64,000 nt of DNA, from contig CM033747.1 of assembly GCA_019671005.1 (NCBI GenBank), positions 27,307,188 to 27,371,187 of the forward strand, in the 5' to 3' direction. Positions 21,052 through 33,119 of this stretch are shown piece by piece. Below the pieces are notes generated by a model. It ran no database searches. It was given only the letters and a program-made list of their open reading frames with translations, and was not told where the DNA came from. Both the position numbers and the translations under genes were made by a program. This stretch comes from Hibiscus mutabilis (taxonomy: Eukaryota > Streptophyta > Magnoliopsida > Malvales > Malvaceae). The number at the start of each line of letters is the position of its first letter. Within the stretch, counting starts at the first letter, position 1.

Positions 21052-21960
21052 CATGCCATTAACATATCCTTCATCAAATCGAAAAAACAGAAAAGGTGAG
21101 TCATTGGTTGTGAGGTGGGTGTAGAATTCATGAACAATAGTGGAGTGGACCTCTCTTGGTTGTTGGAAAAATATTTCCTAATGATGATTCTTGACTATTT
21201 CCTTCATTTATGGAAAATAACCCAAGTTAGGTTCATTCTTGAACTCAAAACCTTTCTCGTAACAAAAGGTTCGGGCAGTATAATTTTCTTCATACTTTTT
21301 CTTGATCTCGTTATTAAAAAATATTTAAAAAGGTGTTGAAGAGGATGTCATTATAAAAGATCAGGGAAAAGAAGATGATGACGGAAAATATTGGTTCTTG
21401 ATTTGCTTGTATTACGAGAGAATAAAAAGAAAGAAGGTTCATGCTTAGGGGAAAATAGGGGTTAAATAAATGTAAGAAAGACGGTTTGGGTGGTTTAATT
21501 GTGAAGTTAGTGGTGATAATGACGGGTGTGGCAGTTATGCGTGTATGGGGGAGTGGGCTAATGAGGGGTTTAAGATTTATGGGAGTTAATGGAGTGGGGA
21601 AATGGGTAAAAGCAATAGGGTAAAATTTCAATGTTTGAAAATTTTAACCTAGGTGGCTAAGGTTTCCAGCTCAGTAAAAAATTCACTCTCCCTTGGGCCT
21701 TATCTAGAAAATGGTCAACGTGTTACCACGCCCCGTGATGATGGGTGTCTAATTGTCAACCTGTTCTGGCATACTGGTTGGGCAAATTAACCTAAGCTAA
21801 CACTCACAAAAACCTTTCAAAATAGAAAAAAGAAAAATTAAAATAAACAAACCAAAATATTTAGAATAAAATAACTAACCTAACTATTTGCAATGATCAT
21901 ACTGTGATGGAAAAATTACTCAATATCTTCCAAGAGAATGGTCTCTTTGGCATTCTTTTG
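21052..21960 (-). other. Old element: region between integrase and the interrupted 3' ORF
   Basis: Minus-strand sequence with no sustained frame. The Pro/Thr-rich stretch near 21500-21630 parallels the C-rich leader before the young element's 3' ORF. This part continues into 9378 and below once the young insertion is removed. Confidence 0.5.
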
Positions 21961-21969
21961 ACTTCCTTC

Positions 21970-23298
21970 CTAATAGTGCTTCAACCTCTGGCCATTCACT
22001 TTGAACGTTGTCCTAGTTTTCAAGTCCTTGATATCTAGCATAAGGCTTAACAACTTTAAAGGGTCCTTACAATCTGGTTTGAGTTTACCTAGAAATAATT
22101 TAAGCCTTGAATTTAACAATAGAACTTTTTGCCCTACTTCAAATTGTCTTAGCAAAATTTAGTTGTCATGCCACCTTTTTGTTCTTTCTTTATAAAGGCT
22201 GGCATTTTCATAGGCTTATGCTATGAATTCCTCCAACTCATTCAAGTCTAACAATCATTTCTTACCTGCAACCTTTGATTCTATGTTCAAATGCTTGGTT
22301 GCCCAATAAGCTCGGTGTTCTAACTCTACTGCAAATGGCACGACTTTCCAGTACAAGTTTATACGGGGAAGTTCCTAATGGAGCTTTGAAAGTTGTCTTG
22401 TATGCCCACAAGGAATCATCTAACCTCAAAGACCAGTCCTTCTGAGTTGGGTTCACAGTCTTCTCCAAAATATTCTTGATCTTATTGTTCAAAATTTTTG
22501 CTTGGCCATTTGTTTGAGGATGGTAGACAGTGGCAATTCTTTGTTGGATTTCATACCTGCACAGAGCTTTAGTGATTAAATGACATTTTAAATGAGTACC
22601 TCCATCATGTATGATGGCTCTGGGGCACTTAATCTGGTAAAGATGTACTTGTGTAGGAATTTGACAACTACCTTGGCATCATTTGTTGGGAGAGCAACAG
22701 CTTAAACCCATTTTGAGAAGTAGTCTACGGCCACAAGTATATATAAGTTGCCAAATAATGAGGGAAAATGACCCATAAAGTCTATCCCCTAAACATCAAA
22801 TATTTCCACAAGCATGATATTCTGAAGTGGCAATTGATGTCTGTTGAAAATGTTTCCAATAGGCTGGCATTTGTCGCATGCCTTGGCAAAATAATGGGCG
22901 TCTTTGAATAGTGTAGGCCAGAAAAATCTTGACTGCGGTACTTTGGCTACTGTCTTTATGCCAGCAAAGTGTCCTCCAAATGGTGCTGCATGGCAAAGTT
23001 GAAGAATGTTTTGTTGCTCATCCTCTGGCACACAACGACGAATGATTTGGTTTGTACAATATTTGAATAAGAAATGCTCATTCCAATAATATTGTCGGAT
23101 ATCCCTTAAAAGTCACTTCATGACATTACTTGCCAAGTCCGGTGGCAAAATGTTACTGACCAGGTAGTCGACTATGCCAGCATACCATGGCATGGTATTG
23201 GTTGTAAGCAAATATTCATCAGGGAATTCATCTCTAATGGTAGCAGCATTGTCATCCTTATGGTGGTGCTCTAAATGAGACAAATAATCAGCCACCAA
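21970..23298 (-). pseudogene. Integrase of the old element (broken)
   Basis: Pieces in several frames: linker DEYLLTTNTMPWYAG (near 23190), zinc domain with HAAPFGGHFAG and CDKCQPIGN (22860-23000), core/C-terminal pieces with RKDW-like QKDWSLRLDDSLWAYKT (22390-22460), and the tail FEVGQKVLLLNSRLKLF (22090-22150). Stops and frame shifts between the pieces make it nonfunctional. Confidence 0.85.
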
Positions 23299-23340
23299 GT
23301 TTTCACTCCCTTTCTTATCTCGTATCTCGAGATCAAACTC

Positions 23341-24560
23341 TTATAATAAGAGTGTCCATCGAATCAGTCTGGGCTTGGCATTTTTCTTTTTCAGAAGGTA
23401 TTTGAGTGTCGAGTGGTCTGTGTATACCATAACGTTACTACCCACCAGATAAGATCTGAATTTTTCAAATGCAAGGAACTCCTTTTTAGTTGTTGTATAG
23501 TTAAGCTGGGCCTCATTCAATGTGCGGTTGGCATAATAGATGGTATGGAAAATTTTGCCACACTTCTGTCCTAACACAGCTCTGAAGGCATAGTCACTAA
23601 CATCGCACATGAACTTGAATGGCTCATTCCAATATGGTGCCACGACTATAGGGACATTAACTAACATGTCTTTCAATTCCTGAAAAGCTTTCAAACAAGA
23701 ATCATCAAACTTAAAAGTGGTATTCTATTCCAAAAACAAGCATAAAAGTTTAAAACTTTTTGAGAAATCTTTAATAAAACGACGATAAAAACCTGCATGT
23801 CCTAAGAAACTTCTAATACCTTTAACACTTGTAAGTGGCGACAATTGTTTGATTACATCTACCTTTTCTTTGTCTACTTCCAGTCCATTCTTGGTCACTT
23901 TATTTCTGAGAACTATGCCCTCCTTCACCATAAAGTGGAGTTTTTCCCAATTCATGACCAGGTTAGTTTCAATACATCTTCGTAAAACAAGTTCCAAACT
24001 CTAAAGGCATTCCTCAAAACTTTTGCCAAAGACGAAAAAGTCATCCATGAAAACTTCTATGTTGTTTTCAATTATATTCGAGAAAATCAACATCGTGCAA
24101 TGCTAAAACGTTGTTGTGGCGTTACACAATCTAATGGGCATTCTTTTAAAAGCGAATGTCCCATATGGACAAGTGAACACAATTTTCTCATGATCTTCTA
24201 GAGCAATGGCTAAATCATTATAGCCCGAGTAGCCATCTAGAAAGCAATAAAATATATTCTCTGCAATCTAACAAACATTTGATCGATGAACGGTAGTGGA
24301 AAGTGACCTTTCTGAGTGGCATTATTTAGCTTCCTATAGTCCATGCACACTCTTCATCCCGTCATAGTCCTCGAGGGGATCAGTTCATTTTTTTGTTCTG
24401 AACCATGGTTATTCCACCCTTTTTTGGCACACATTGTACCAGGCTGACCCATGAACTATTAGAGATTGGATAAATTATCCCTGCATCCAGCCACTTTATG
24501 ACTTATTTCTTGACTACCTCCTTCATGCTAGGATTTAGTCTCCTCTTGGCCTCGATTGTT
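23341..24560 (-). pseudogene. Reverse transcriptase/RNase H of the old element (broken)
   Basis: RNase H is readable at 23341-23694 (FKFMCDVSDYAFRAVLGQK, TTTKKEFLAFEKF, YTDHSTLKYLL). RT upstream is in broken pieces: SVKGIRSFLGHAGFYRRF (near 23830), and the catalytic FMDDF motif is still intact near 24040. Several stops lie between. Confidence 0.85.
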
Positions 24561-24646
24561 TTTCCATGATAATCTTCCAAAATAATTTTGTGCTTGTAGA
24601 TTGTTGGGCTTATCTCTCGGATGTCAGCTAAGGTCCATCCCAAGGC

Positions 24647-25690
24647 TTACTTGTGATTTCCCAATGTTGAGTCATCACCCAAGTAAGCATATTTGAGGTG
24701 GCTTGGCAAATGATTCAGTTCTAGTTCTGGTGGCTCCTCAATAGATGGTTTAGGTGTCTTGATTTCTCTGCCAGCCAACTCAAGTGGCTCATGTCTACTG
24801 TAATAGCTCATCATTTTGTTTAACATGGTCGGTTCTTTAACTTTTTCGCTTATCATATCTTCATCATCTAGCTTCATGGCTTCATCATCTGTGTTTTGGC
24901 AAAAAGTTGTTATATCCACATTAAAAATAGACTCCATGAGCTCAACAGCTTGGCATTTTTTAGGTTTATCTGCACACTTAAGAGCTTGAAACACGTTAAA
25001 CATAACATGTTGGTCATTCATACGCATAGTAAGCTCACCTTTTTTAACATCAATTAAGGCCCTACCCGTGGTAAGAAATAGTCTCCCTAAAATTATTGGG
25101 ACGTTAACATCAGCATCATATTCTAAAATAATAAAATCAGTTGGGAATATAAATTTATCTACTTTTACAAACACATCCACAATCTTACCCTTAAGATGCG
25201 CATAAGATCGATCTGCTAGCTAGAGTGTTATAGTGGTAGGCTTTGCTTCAATACCAAGCTTCTTGAAAACTGACAATGGCATCAGATTGATGATGCCTTC
25301 CAAGTCGCATAGTGCTTTAATCATGAATCTATTGCCAATCATATAGGGAATAGTAAAACTTCCTGGATTTTTGAGTTTTGGTGTTAATCTATTGCTTATC
25401 ATTGCATTGCATCCTTCAATGAGAGCAACAATCTCGAATTCACCCAACTTTCTCTTTTTGATCAAGATGTCCTTCATGAATTTGACATAGTTGGGCATTT
25501 GTTCGAGAGTTTCCACTAATGGTATATTGATCTAAAGTTGTTTAAGGAATTCCAAGAAGCGCTTAAATTGTTGGTCTTGCTTGTATTTTTGAAGCCTTTG
25601 GGGAAAAGGTGGTGGCGGGTAGCCAAATGCTGGATCTACTAATTTTTCCAAAATGTTGTTGGCATCTGATTGAGATCTGGCATTGTTAGT
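24647..25690 (-). pseudogene. Protease region of the old element (broken)
   Basis: Two open pieces, 25220-25516 (MPNYVKFMKDILIKKRKLG, then ALCDLEGIINLMP) and 24647-25180 (PIILGRLFLTTGRALIDV). The active-site DLG has become DLE. The order and sequence closely match the young element's protease. Confidence 0.85.
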
Positions 25691-27253
25691 GCTCGCCTCT
25701 TTTTTCTCTGCTTCCTTAGATTAATTTTTTGCACCAACTTCTCGTCCTGACAAATAGTTGACTATTTGACAGATGCTTCATTCTCGCATTGTTTTCTACT
25801 ATAAAGAGTGGCTGCTTAACATTGTTTTCTCTCTTTTGTCGAGCATCTTTCGTATCACTTGGAAAATTTCCCTAGGGTCTGTTACTGAGTGTGTTGGCAA
25901 TCTCTCTTAGCTGGACCTCCAAGTTTCGCATAGATACTGCTAAACTCTGGTAGTTGCATCATTTCCCTCCATATATTTTGTTAGAGAGTTCCCATGGATA
26001 GAACTCTACACTAGATGAAAATTATTTTGTGCTTTTTGTGGCATCACATTCTGATTGAAGCCTGGCGTTACATTGTTGTTCTGACGTTGTGCATTAAATT
26101 GATTACCGCCTTGATTTACCCAAGAAAATTTTGTATGCTGCTTTCAACCTGCATTATAGGTATTGGCATGTGGGTTAAAATTACGATTGAAATTGCAAAC
26201 AAAATTTATCAATTTAGGGTTTGATGGATATTCATCTACATCATGATCTTCTCCATAAATTGTGTAGAATGGTTCCAGTGCCTTCATTTCTCAGACTTCA
26301 ATAGGTTGTTGTATTGACTTTACTATGTTAGTAAGGTTGGAAATTTGAGAATTGATAGATGACAATGCATCAAGTTCCAATTTTCTAGCGACTTTTGTCT
26401 CGGTTCCCAATCTGGTAGTAGGGTATTAGAAATCATTCGTGGCAATCCTTTTAAGGATGTCAAATGCCTCCGTATAATTCTTGTCTAACAATGATCTATT
26501 TACCGAAACATTAACCACAGTTTTGGCATAAGCATTGAGTCCATTATAAAAGGTATCTATCTGGGTCCAAGTAGGAAATCCATGCATGAGGCATCTTCTT
26601 AACAGGTTTTTAAAACGCTCACAAACATCATACAAAGTCTCATCATCAGTCTACCTAAAAGTAATAGTTTCACTTCGTAGCTTGGCATTAAGTTTAGGTG
26701 GTTAGAATCCCAGCAGAAACTTCTGGCATAGTTCTGCCCATAAATTAACTAAACCAGGTGGCAAAGAACTTAGCCACGTTTTTGCTCTGCCTTTCAAGGA
26801 AAATGAGAATAGTATTAACTTCACTATCTCTTCAGCTATACCAGGTTGCTAAAATAGTTGGCAAACCTCCATGAATTGCTTCAAGTGTTGCCTTGGGTCT
26901 CTAGTAGGCGATCCATCAAATTGACCTACATTCAATAACGCCTGAATCATTACCAGTTTAAGTTCAAAATTAGCTATATTTACCTCTGAACCAATTAGGC
27001 CTGGTATCATATTGTCCATGTTTGGTACTAAGTGTTCTCTAATAGGTCGTTCTTCAAGATTCTCTACAACGATAGTAGGAGCGGGTAGTATCCCATCATG
27101 TATTGTCAGATTTTCTTGATTGTTCAGGGCACCATCTACTCCACCATTTCTGTTTAGTTCTATTTCTCGAAGTTTTCTTCTTAACCTACGTAGGGTTCTT
27201 TTAACCTCTAGATCGTATAACAAGTATTTCTTCGTGGTGTGGCTCCTAGTCAT
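25691..27253 (-). pseudogene. gag of the old element (broken)
   Basis: Starts at an ATG at 27253 (MTRSHTTKKYLL), giving RTLRRLRRKLREIEL and FELKLVMIQALLNVGQFDG, followed by a stop near 26849. A second readable piece lies at 26426-26635 (YDVCERFKNLLRRCLMHGF). The 3' third is degraded. It aligns in order with the young element's gag. Confidence 0.85.
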
Positions 27254-27322
27254 ACACCAAACAAAACAAAATAAGTAAAATAAACAAAAACAAGTAAAAA
27301 TAAAAACAATAAATTCTGTTGC

Positions 27323-27342
27323 AATTCCCGGCAACGGCGCTA
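27323..27342 (-). promoter_or_regulatory. Primer binding site of the old element, tRNA-Asp
   Basis: Minus strand reads TAGCGCCGTTGCCGGGAATT, six bases after the LTR end, complementary to the tRNA-Asp 3' end with a few mismatches. Confidence 0.82.
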
Positions 27343-27348
27343 AAAACT

Positions 27349-28749
27349 TGTCGATTGACTAACGCTTGGCAAAAACTTAAAGAATTAATGTAAATATGCC
27401 AGTAAATAATGCCAAGTTTAGGTCTTTTTGCATACAAGTATACACAGTCAGCAAGTAATATAGCAGTAAGAAGAGTATCGTATCCACAAGGATTATCCAG
27501 GAATTAAATGCGATGATATTTACTTGTGAATGGGAACAAATGAGTTTGAATTGGATTTCAGATTTTGATTATGAAAAATGACTAAGGAAAATAAAATGAA
27601 AATTCAGGCGGTTTGACAAACAAATGCGTTCAGATGGATGGTTGGCGTTGGCAAGAGATGCTTGGATTTACGCTTAGAGAAGACAGTAAATAATAATTTC
27701 TAGCCTTGGTTTTATTGTCGAGCTGATTTTAAAGTTACTATTACCTCTGTCAATAGCGATACTCTAAGTTAATTACGATTAACTCGTATATGTCTATAGT
27801 GATATTTTTCAATAATTAACTTTGGCAAAGTTTCAATCTTTTACTCCTAAGGGGTAGATTCACTTCTGAAGTAAGCTCATCTACTTTAACATCTTCTGTC
27901 GAAGCTTTTCACCTTAGTACATGGCAATTAATCATTATCTTCTAAGTTCGTTAAGATATTAAAGGATAATATGCATGCAATGCCAACTATCGTATGGCAA
28001 ATAATTTAAGAAAGCAAAGCACTAGCAGAATAGACAAAATGTCAAGGCATTCAATTATTAAAAGCTGAAAATAAACTAAGCGTTCACCGCAAAAACATCC
28101 CCAGCCAACTTAAAAGAATTAGTTCAGGGCTGAGTAAACCATCATCAAAAATATCATTTTGAAATATCACCATCATAATAGAATTAAAAACTAAGAGAAA
28201 TGGAGAAAAAAGGAGATCTGTCGATGCAACCCTTCAATGGATCCAGAGCTTTCAGTCTTAGCCTGGTCAAACCACAGTTTGCCCTCTACCCTCTTTCTTC
28301 ACCACGGTGAAGCCTCTTTAGCTCATCGATTAGCTTTCTTTATATAGGCAATCGTGGAAACCCTAGACTGAGTTTTGAATTTGAAGTTTGTTACGCACCA
28401 AGATAGGCACGTTATCTTCTTATCCTATTTTTGAATTTTAGGGCTAACTTGGCTCTAACGGTTATTGACCGGGCATCGTTCATCCTTCTTTTGCCAACTG
28501 AGTCTAGCAATCTTCATCCTACTTTTGCCATCGGCACTCGGCATTTCCCTTCTACTTCTCTTGCTTTCTACCAACTGCTTTTGTCCTACAACAATAAGGA
28601 AAATACCCTTTCACTCTGGCAATAAAAGCATTCCTTAAGTCCTAGATGCAAATGCATGAATCTACTAACTAAATGCACAAATATGTACTCAAAGTCAAGC
28701 AAAAACATGGCAATATATACACAAAAATAGTACTTTTGAGGAGTTAACA
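27349..28749 (-). repeat. 5' LTR of the old element
   Basis: 1,401 bp; minus strand starts TGTTAACTCC and ends ...TCGACA before the primer site. Homologous to 5765-7181. Followed on the plus strand by the duplication AACTC. Confidence 0.88.
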
Positions 28750-30612
28750 AACTCAGAACCCCGTACTGATACACGGGGCCATGTACCGAAACCCCAGATG
28801 TACCGATACACTCCCAAGTGTATTGATACCCAATTTGGCTACTAGTATGGATGTACATGAACTGAACGTTCAACGAACTGTTCGTGAACCATTCGACGAG
28901 AAGTTCGTTTATCTATTAAAAGAACGAACATGAACAAGATTTTTTTGTTCGTTTAATTAAATGAACAAACACGAACAAAGGGCTTGTTCGGTCATTTATG
29001 TTCGTGAACATTTGGTAATATGTTAATTTATGTTCGTTTATGTTTGTTTAAATTTATTCACATATATCTAGGGGTGAGCATTAGATCGAGTCAAGTTAAA
29101 AAATTTTGAGTTATTCGAGTTGACAAGTCCTATTTTATGACTCATTAAAAACTTCCTTCTTATCGGCTAGGGGTGTTCATTGTTCGGTTAAACCGAACTA
29201 ATCGACTAAACCAAAACAAAATTGCTTAATCTGTAAGATAATTTTAGGTTTTGGTTAATGATTAAGAGTTTTTTTAAATTTCAATTATCGATTAATTTGG
29301 ATTAATATCGGTTAATTAACTAAATTAATCGAACTAACCTAAAATATTAAATATTTAACATATCATTTATGTCAGTTTATGTTCATTTGTGTTCATTATG
29401 TTCGTTTATCATTTTAACGAATGAACATGAACGAACACGAACAAGCTACATTCTTTAATGAACGAAAACGAATAAGAAATTATGTGTTCGTTTATGTTCG
29501 TGTTCATTCATTTGTTCGGTTAAAGTTAAACGAACGAACATGAACACACCCTCGTTTGTGTTTGTTCGGTTCGTTTACAGGCCTAGCTACTAGAATTTGA
29601 TGGAATAGTGGGTACTGATACCCTCTTAGGCGTACCGATACACCCTTCCAATTTGGCTTCATTTTAGCCAATTTAACTCAGGGTACCGATACGTGTTCAA
29701 CCTATATCGGTACTCGAACCAAGAACTTACTTTCTAGAGTTCGAGAATCAACCCTCAAGCCTCCAAAACCCAAAGGCAAGACTCCAAAATGAACCTACAA
29801 TTTATGGAAGGTAGTTTATGTGGTTTTCTGCCATTTTTAAGCCTTATTAACACCAAATTTAAGGTTTTCCATTAATGAAGACTCAAGCACTCAAACAACC
29901 AATTTTTCCATCTAGCAACAAGGAAATCCCATTGATGATTTCCAGAAATACAAGAGAGTTAGTAGTGTACTAACCTTGATGATAAGCTGCAAACGAAGCT
30001 CCAAGCCAACACCTCAAGCCTTCCTCTTCTTTTAAGCCTTGGAAGCTTCTCTCACCTCTTTCAGTACAAAGAGATGTTGTAAAACAAGTTACAATGTTAC
30101 TGAAACATAAGATATGAAGAAGGAAAGATTCTACAACAAGAAATGGAGCCAAAAACCCCATTTTCGTTCTTCATCTTCAACCCCCACAAAACACTCATTT
30201 TCCAACCACCTCCAAAACTCACCATACTTACCTTGATAAATAGATCCTTGAGTGGTGAATAACCTTCTCTCAATGACAAATCTGAGATTCACACTTTAAT
30301 TGACAAAGATCACACCTTTAGACTTGGTTCATGGGAGGGAGATGAGCTTGAATGAAGGGAGAAGACAAAGGGGGCATGGTGAGATCACCAAAATAACTTT
30401 TCTGTACATAAATAATAAATACCATCTCTTACACCCTCTTCAAAAAGAGGAATTTACCTCACCACCCCTCTATCGCTCTCCCAACCCATCACCCAACCAA
30501 AGCCTAAACCCAACAACCCAAAAACAAGCTCATAAAGGCTCGTAAGGCCCAAACGTGAAGCCCACGCTTCGAGTTAATCCGACCCTCAAATTCCATAATT
30601 CGGGTCGTTACA
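28750..30612. repeat. Right part of the split solo-LTR-like element
   Basis: Continues the element begun at 4617 and ends ...GGGTCGTTACA at 30612. Contains GTACCGATAC minisatellite blocks at 28763-28835 and 29612-29735, and a nested hAT element (28848-29585). Short frames near 30300-30545 are Pro/Lys-rich with no recognisable product. Confidence 0.6.
28848..29585. mobile_element. Non-autonomous hAT-type element, GTTCG-rich
   Basis: Flanked by perfect 8-bp duplications GCTACTAG (28840-28847 and 29586-29593), the length typical of hAT transposons. Ends read TATGGATGTACATGAAC and, inverted from the right, TAGGCCTGTAAACGAAC. The arms are full of GTTCGTTTATGTTCG-type repeats. A further TAGGGGTGTTCATTGTTCGG segment and GGTTAA repeats in the middle (29070-29340) suggest other small insertions inside it. 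No transposase frame. Confidence 0.75.
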
Positions 30613-32149
30613 TTTAAATTTGTCATTTCAATCTGAAACAAGATTTTCAATCCCAAAAACTAAAGAATATAGTTTTTCAATTCGAGTCCATAATCACTTT
30701 TGCAAAGTGATTTCTCTACCAAAATATCATTGTTTGGCATTGATTTTACTTAAAAAGTGATTATAGGTTGCTAGAAACAACAAAAAACGGTATCTTATTG
30801 AAACCTCATATTTTGTATATAAAAAAATGATTCGTCAGGTTTAAGATTGATTTCGAATAATAGGTCAGATTATACCAATAAAAATACATTTTATTCCATT
30901 TATTCCAACGCAAAGATTCAACAATCATTTAATCAATATCAAGAAACTATTCATACGCTTAGGGCCAGTTTAACATTGTTTTTTAGAAGTGCGGTGGAAA
31001 AGTGGTTTTGTGAAGTGCTTTTGATTTTTTTTGTTTGTTTGTTTGAGATATAAGTGTTTAGTATTGCCGTCAAAAGTACTTTTGATAAGACAAATGATCT
31101 TTTTAGACATGATGTTGTAAGTTAAAAATATATATTTAATAAATATTCAAACTCTTTAAGGTTATAACATAAACTTAAATTATGATAAAAATATAAAAAT
31201 AATTTATTTATTAAATATAAAAATATTTTTATTAATAAAAAATAATACTTATCTAAAAATTTGACCAAAAAATATATAAAATATTTAAACTAATAAATAA
31301 TCATATAATTATGTCTTTGGTAAAAAAATTATAAGTATATAAACTATAAGATAAACACAACATAAGATAGCGAATGAAGGTTAAAATTATAATTTGGCGC
31401 CCAAAAGCACCGACTTGCAGCTGTGAATTCAGGTTTTGCTGCCGTTTGTTCTTCCTGACTTCTCCCTCGACGACTCTAGCAATCTGATGAGCTCCCCCCA
31501 ACTTTGTGTTCATATTGTCTGTGTTTTCTTTTTCTCTTTACCTTTACCTTTTTAGTCAAATTATGGTTTTGGTCCCTTTGATATTCTCATATTCGAGATA
31601 TAATCTCTATTTTAATTTGGCGTAACTTGATCCCTCTAGTTCAAATAGTTAACACAGCTCAATTAAAATGCCAACATGAATTTTTCTTAAAGCACTGCAT
31701 CTAACTTGTAGTATAATGATTAGATCTCAAAATTGCGTATAGTAGAGGGACCAAAACCAAAATTTAACCTTTTATATTTTAGTCCTCTTCCATTGATTTA
31801 TGCTTGCAATGTCACCAGAACATAAGCCTTTTGTTTATGTGATGTCAATAACTTTCCAAAAACACCCATACAAGCAAATGAATACAAGAAAACACTTCTT
31901 CAAAGGTTAAACAACTAGAAGAGAAGGACTAATTTGTCAATGCTCACCATGAAAGAGAAGTGCATAGAGAAGCTGATGAAGAAGATGAAACACCATTGTT
32001 ATAATGGAATCATTACCTGAGTTGCCAAAACACCTTGCATCTTTAAGTGAAACGGCACAAGCCTAAGCGGGTAGCCTCTTCATTGGACTCAACGGCGGTG
32101 TCAGTGGAGCTTCATCGTCACTTGAAGGCAATGTACCCGGAGTCATCTC
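30613..32149. other. Intergenic AT-rich DNA, no gene seen
   Basis: Mostly AT-rich with short frames. 30960-31080 and 31545-31770 resemble common dispersed plant repeats, but I cannot place boundaries. Confidence 0.4.
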
Positions 32150-32640
32150 AGGCCTGCCGATGCCGGCATTGTTGTCATAATAGGATTCGATATGTAAACC
32201 AAATTATCCACACAGCTCCCTGGAGCTGTACTGCAAGAACTCTCTCGAACAGGGTCCAGTGGTGAAGTCGCAAAGTAAATGGATGGGGATGCGAAATGTA
32301 AGATGCCAATTTGATGTGGGGTGTAACATTTTGTTGTTTGCATGGAAGTAGGAAGTTGCTTGGTGCATGAAGGACTCCTTGTGCATAGGCACTGGTAAGG
32401 GGGCCGATCGATTGGTTTTGGTTATCTTGAGGAGAAAAGGGAGCAGTTGTAGCATCGGTGGGAATGGTAATGCCGGAGGTGCTAACGGTGGAGCTGGCAC
32501 TCCACCTGTGTAGTCTTCGAGCTGATGCCGGCATAGTAAGAGTGAACTATAGAGCTCAACGAGCAGCACTATGAATAAGACAAATCACAGTAGCCAAACT
32601 CGCCGCCATGACCAGTGTTGCACCCATGATTACCTTGGGG
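32150..32640 (-). pseudogene. Possible decayed hydroxyproline-rich protein gene
   Basis: Minus-strand conceptual reading gives, in overlapping frames, ARRLHRWSAS, TTAPFSPQDNQNQS, LHAPSNFL and, in another frame, PPLAPPALPFPP and DFTTGP. The NQNQS ... APS.FL and FTT.P order recalls plant hydroxyproline-rich glycoprotein family proteins (the At5g52430-like group). Frames change repeatedly and stops occur, so if the call is right it is a pseudogene. This is a weak, pattern-level match and could be chance. Confidence 0.33.
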
Positions 32641-33119
32641 GTTCCCGTCATGTGTTTACTATACTTATTTCTCCCCTCCTATGGAGGAGGCAGTGAAAGA
32701 TTGAAGGTAACAGGAGAGAGCATTTTTTTTTTGCGGGAAACGGTCCTTTTACCGTCCGACGGGAATGTAAGTTTCAATCTTTTGTTCCAACTCGGGAATC
32801 TAAAAAGTAATCCTAAATGATCTAAACAAACAACCCGAACTTGTAATGACTGGTTTGAAAAACCTGAACATCGGATCAAAACAATGAATCACAGGGTTTA
32901 TAAATGCTAGTTGAGGCCATCTGCCATATAAATAGCAATACGAGTGCTATAAACACGTAATATATGTATATTCGAACTACTAAGCAATAGGCAATACCGG
33001 TCCTATCAATATATAGCTCAAGGTTTCCTAAAATGACGGTCCCATCACTAGATCAGCTGAGGGAATGCTACAAGTTGATGCATTAGAGTAAAAAATATCG
33101 TATAAGTAGGCTTAAAGAA
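32641..33119. other. Intergenic DNA, no gene seen
   Basis: No recognisable gene; probably 3' flank of the IST1-like pseudogene on the minus strand. Confidence 0.4.

Larger units (their letters stand above)
5765..28749 (-). mobile_element. Old Athila-type Ty3/gypsy LTR retrotransposon (minus strand), itself interrupted
   Basis: On the minus strand the order is 5' LTR (28749-27349), tRNA-Asp primer site, gag, protease, RT, RNase H, integrase, a 3' env-position ORF, polypurine tract and 3' LTR (7181-5765). Flanks are AATTC (5760-5764) and AACTC (28750-28754), one base different. The two LTRs are clearly homologous but differ at more than a tenth of positions in the stretch I compared, and every ORF is broken, so the copy is old and dead. 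A young element (9379-21051) is inserted in its 3' ORF. The Athila/Tat placement rests on the tRNA-Asp primer site, the gag/protease sequence style and the additional ORF before the 3' LTR. Confidence 0.85.

Noticed and set aside
30300..30545. Plus-strand Pro/Lys-rich frame of 81 codons
   Set aside because: Inside the solo-LTR-like repeat; no domain and no conserved start.
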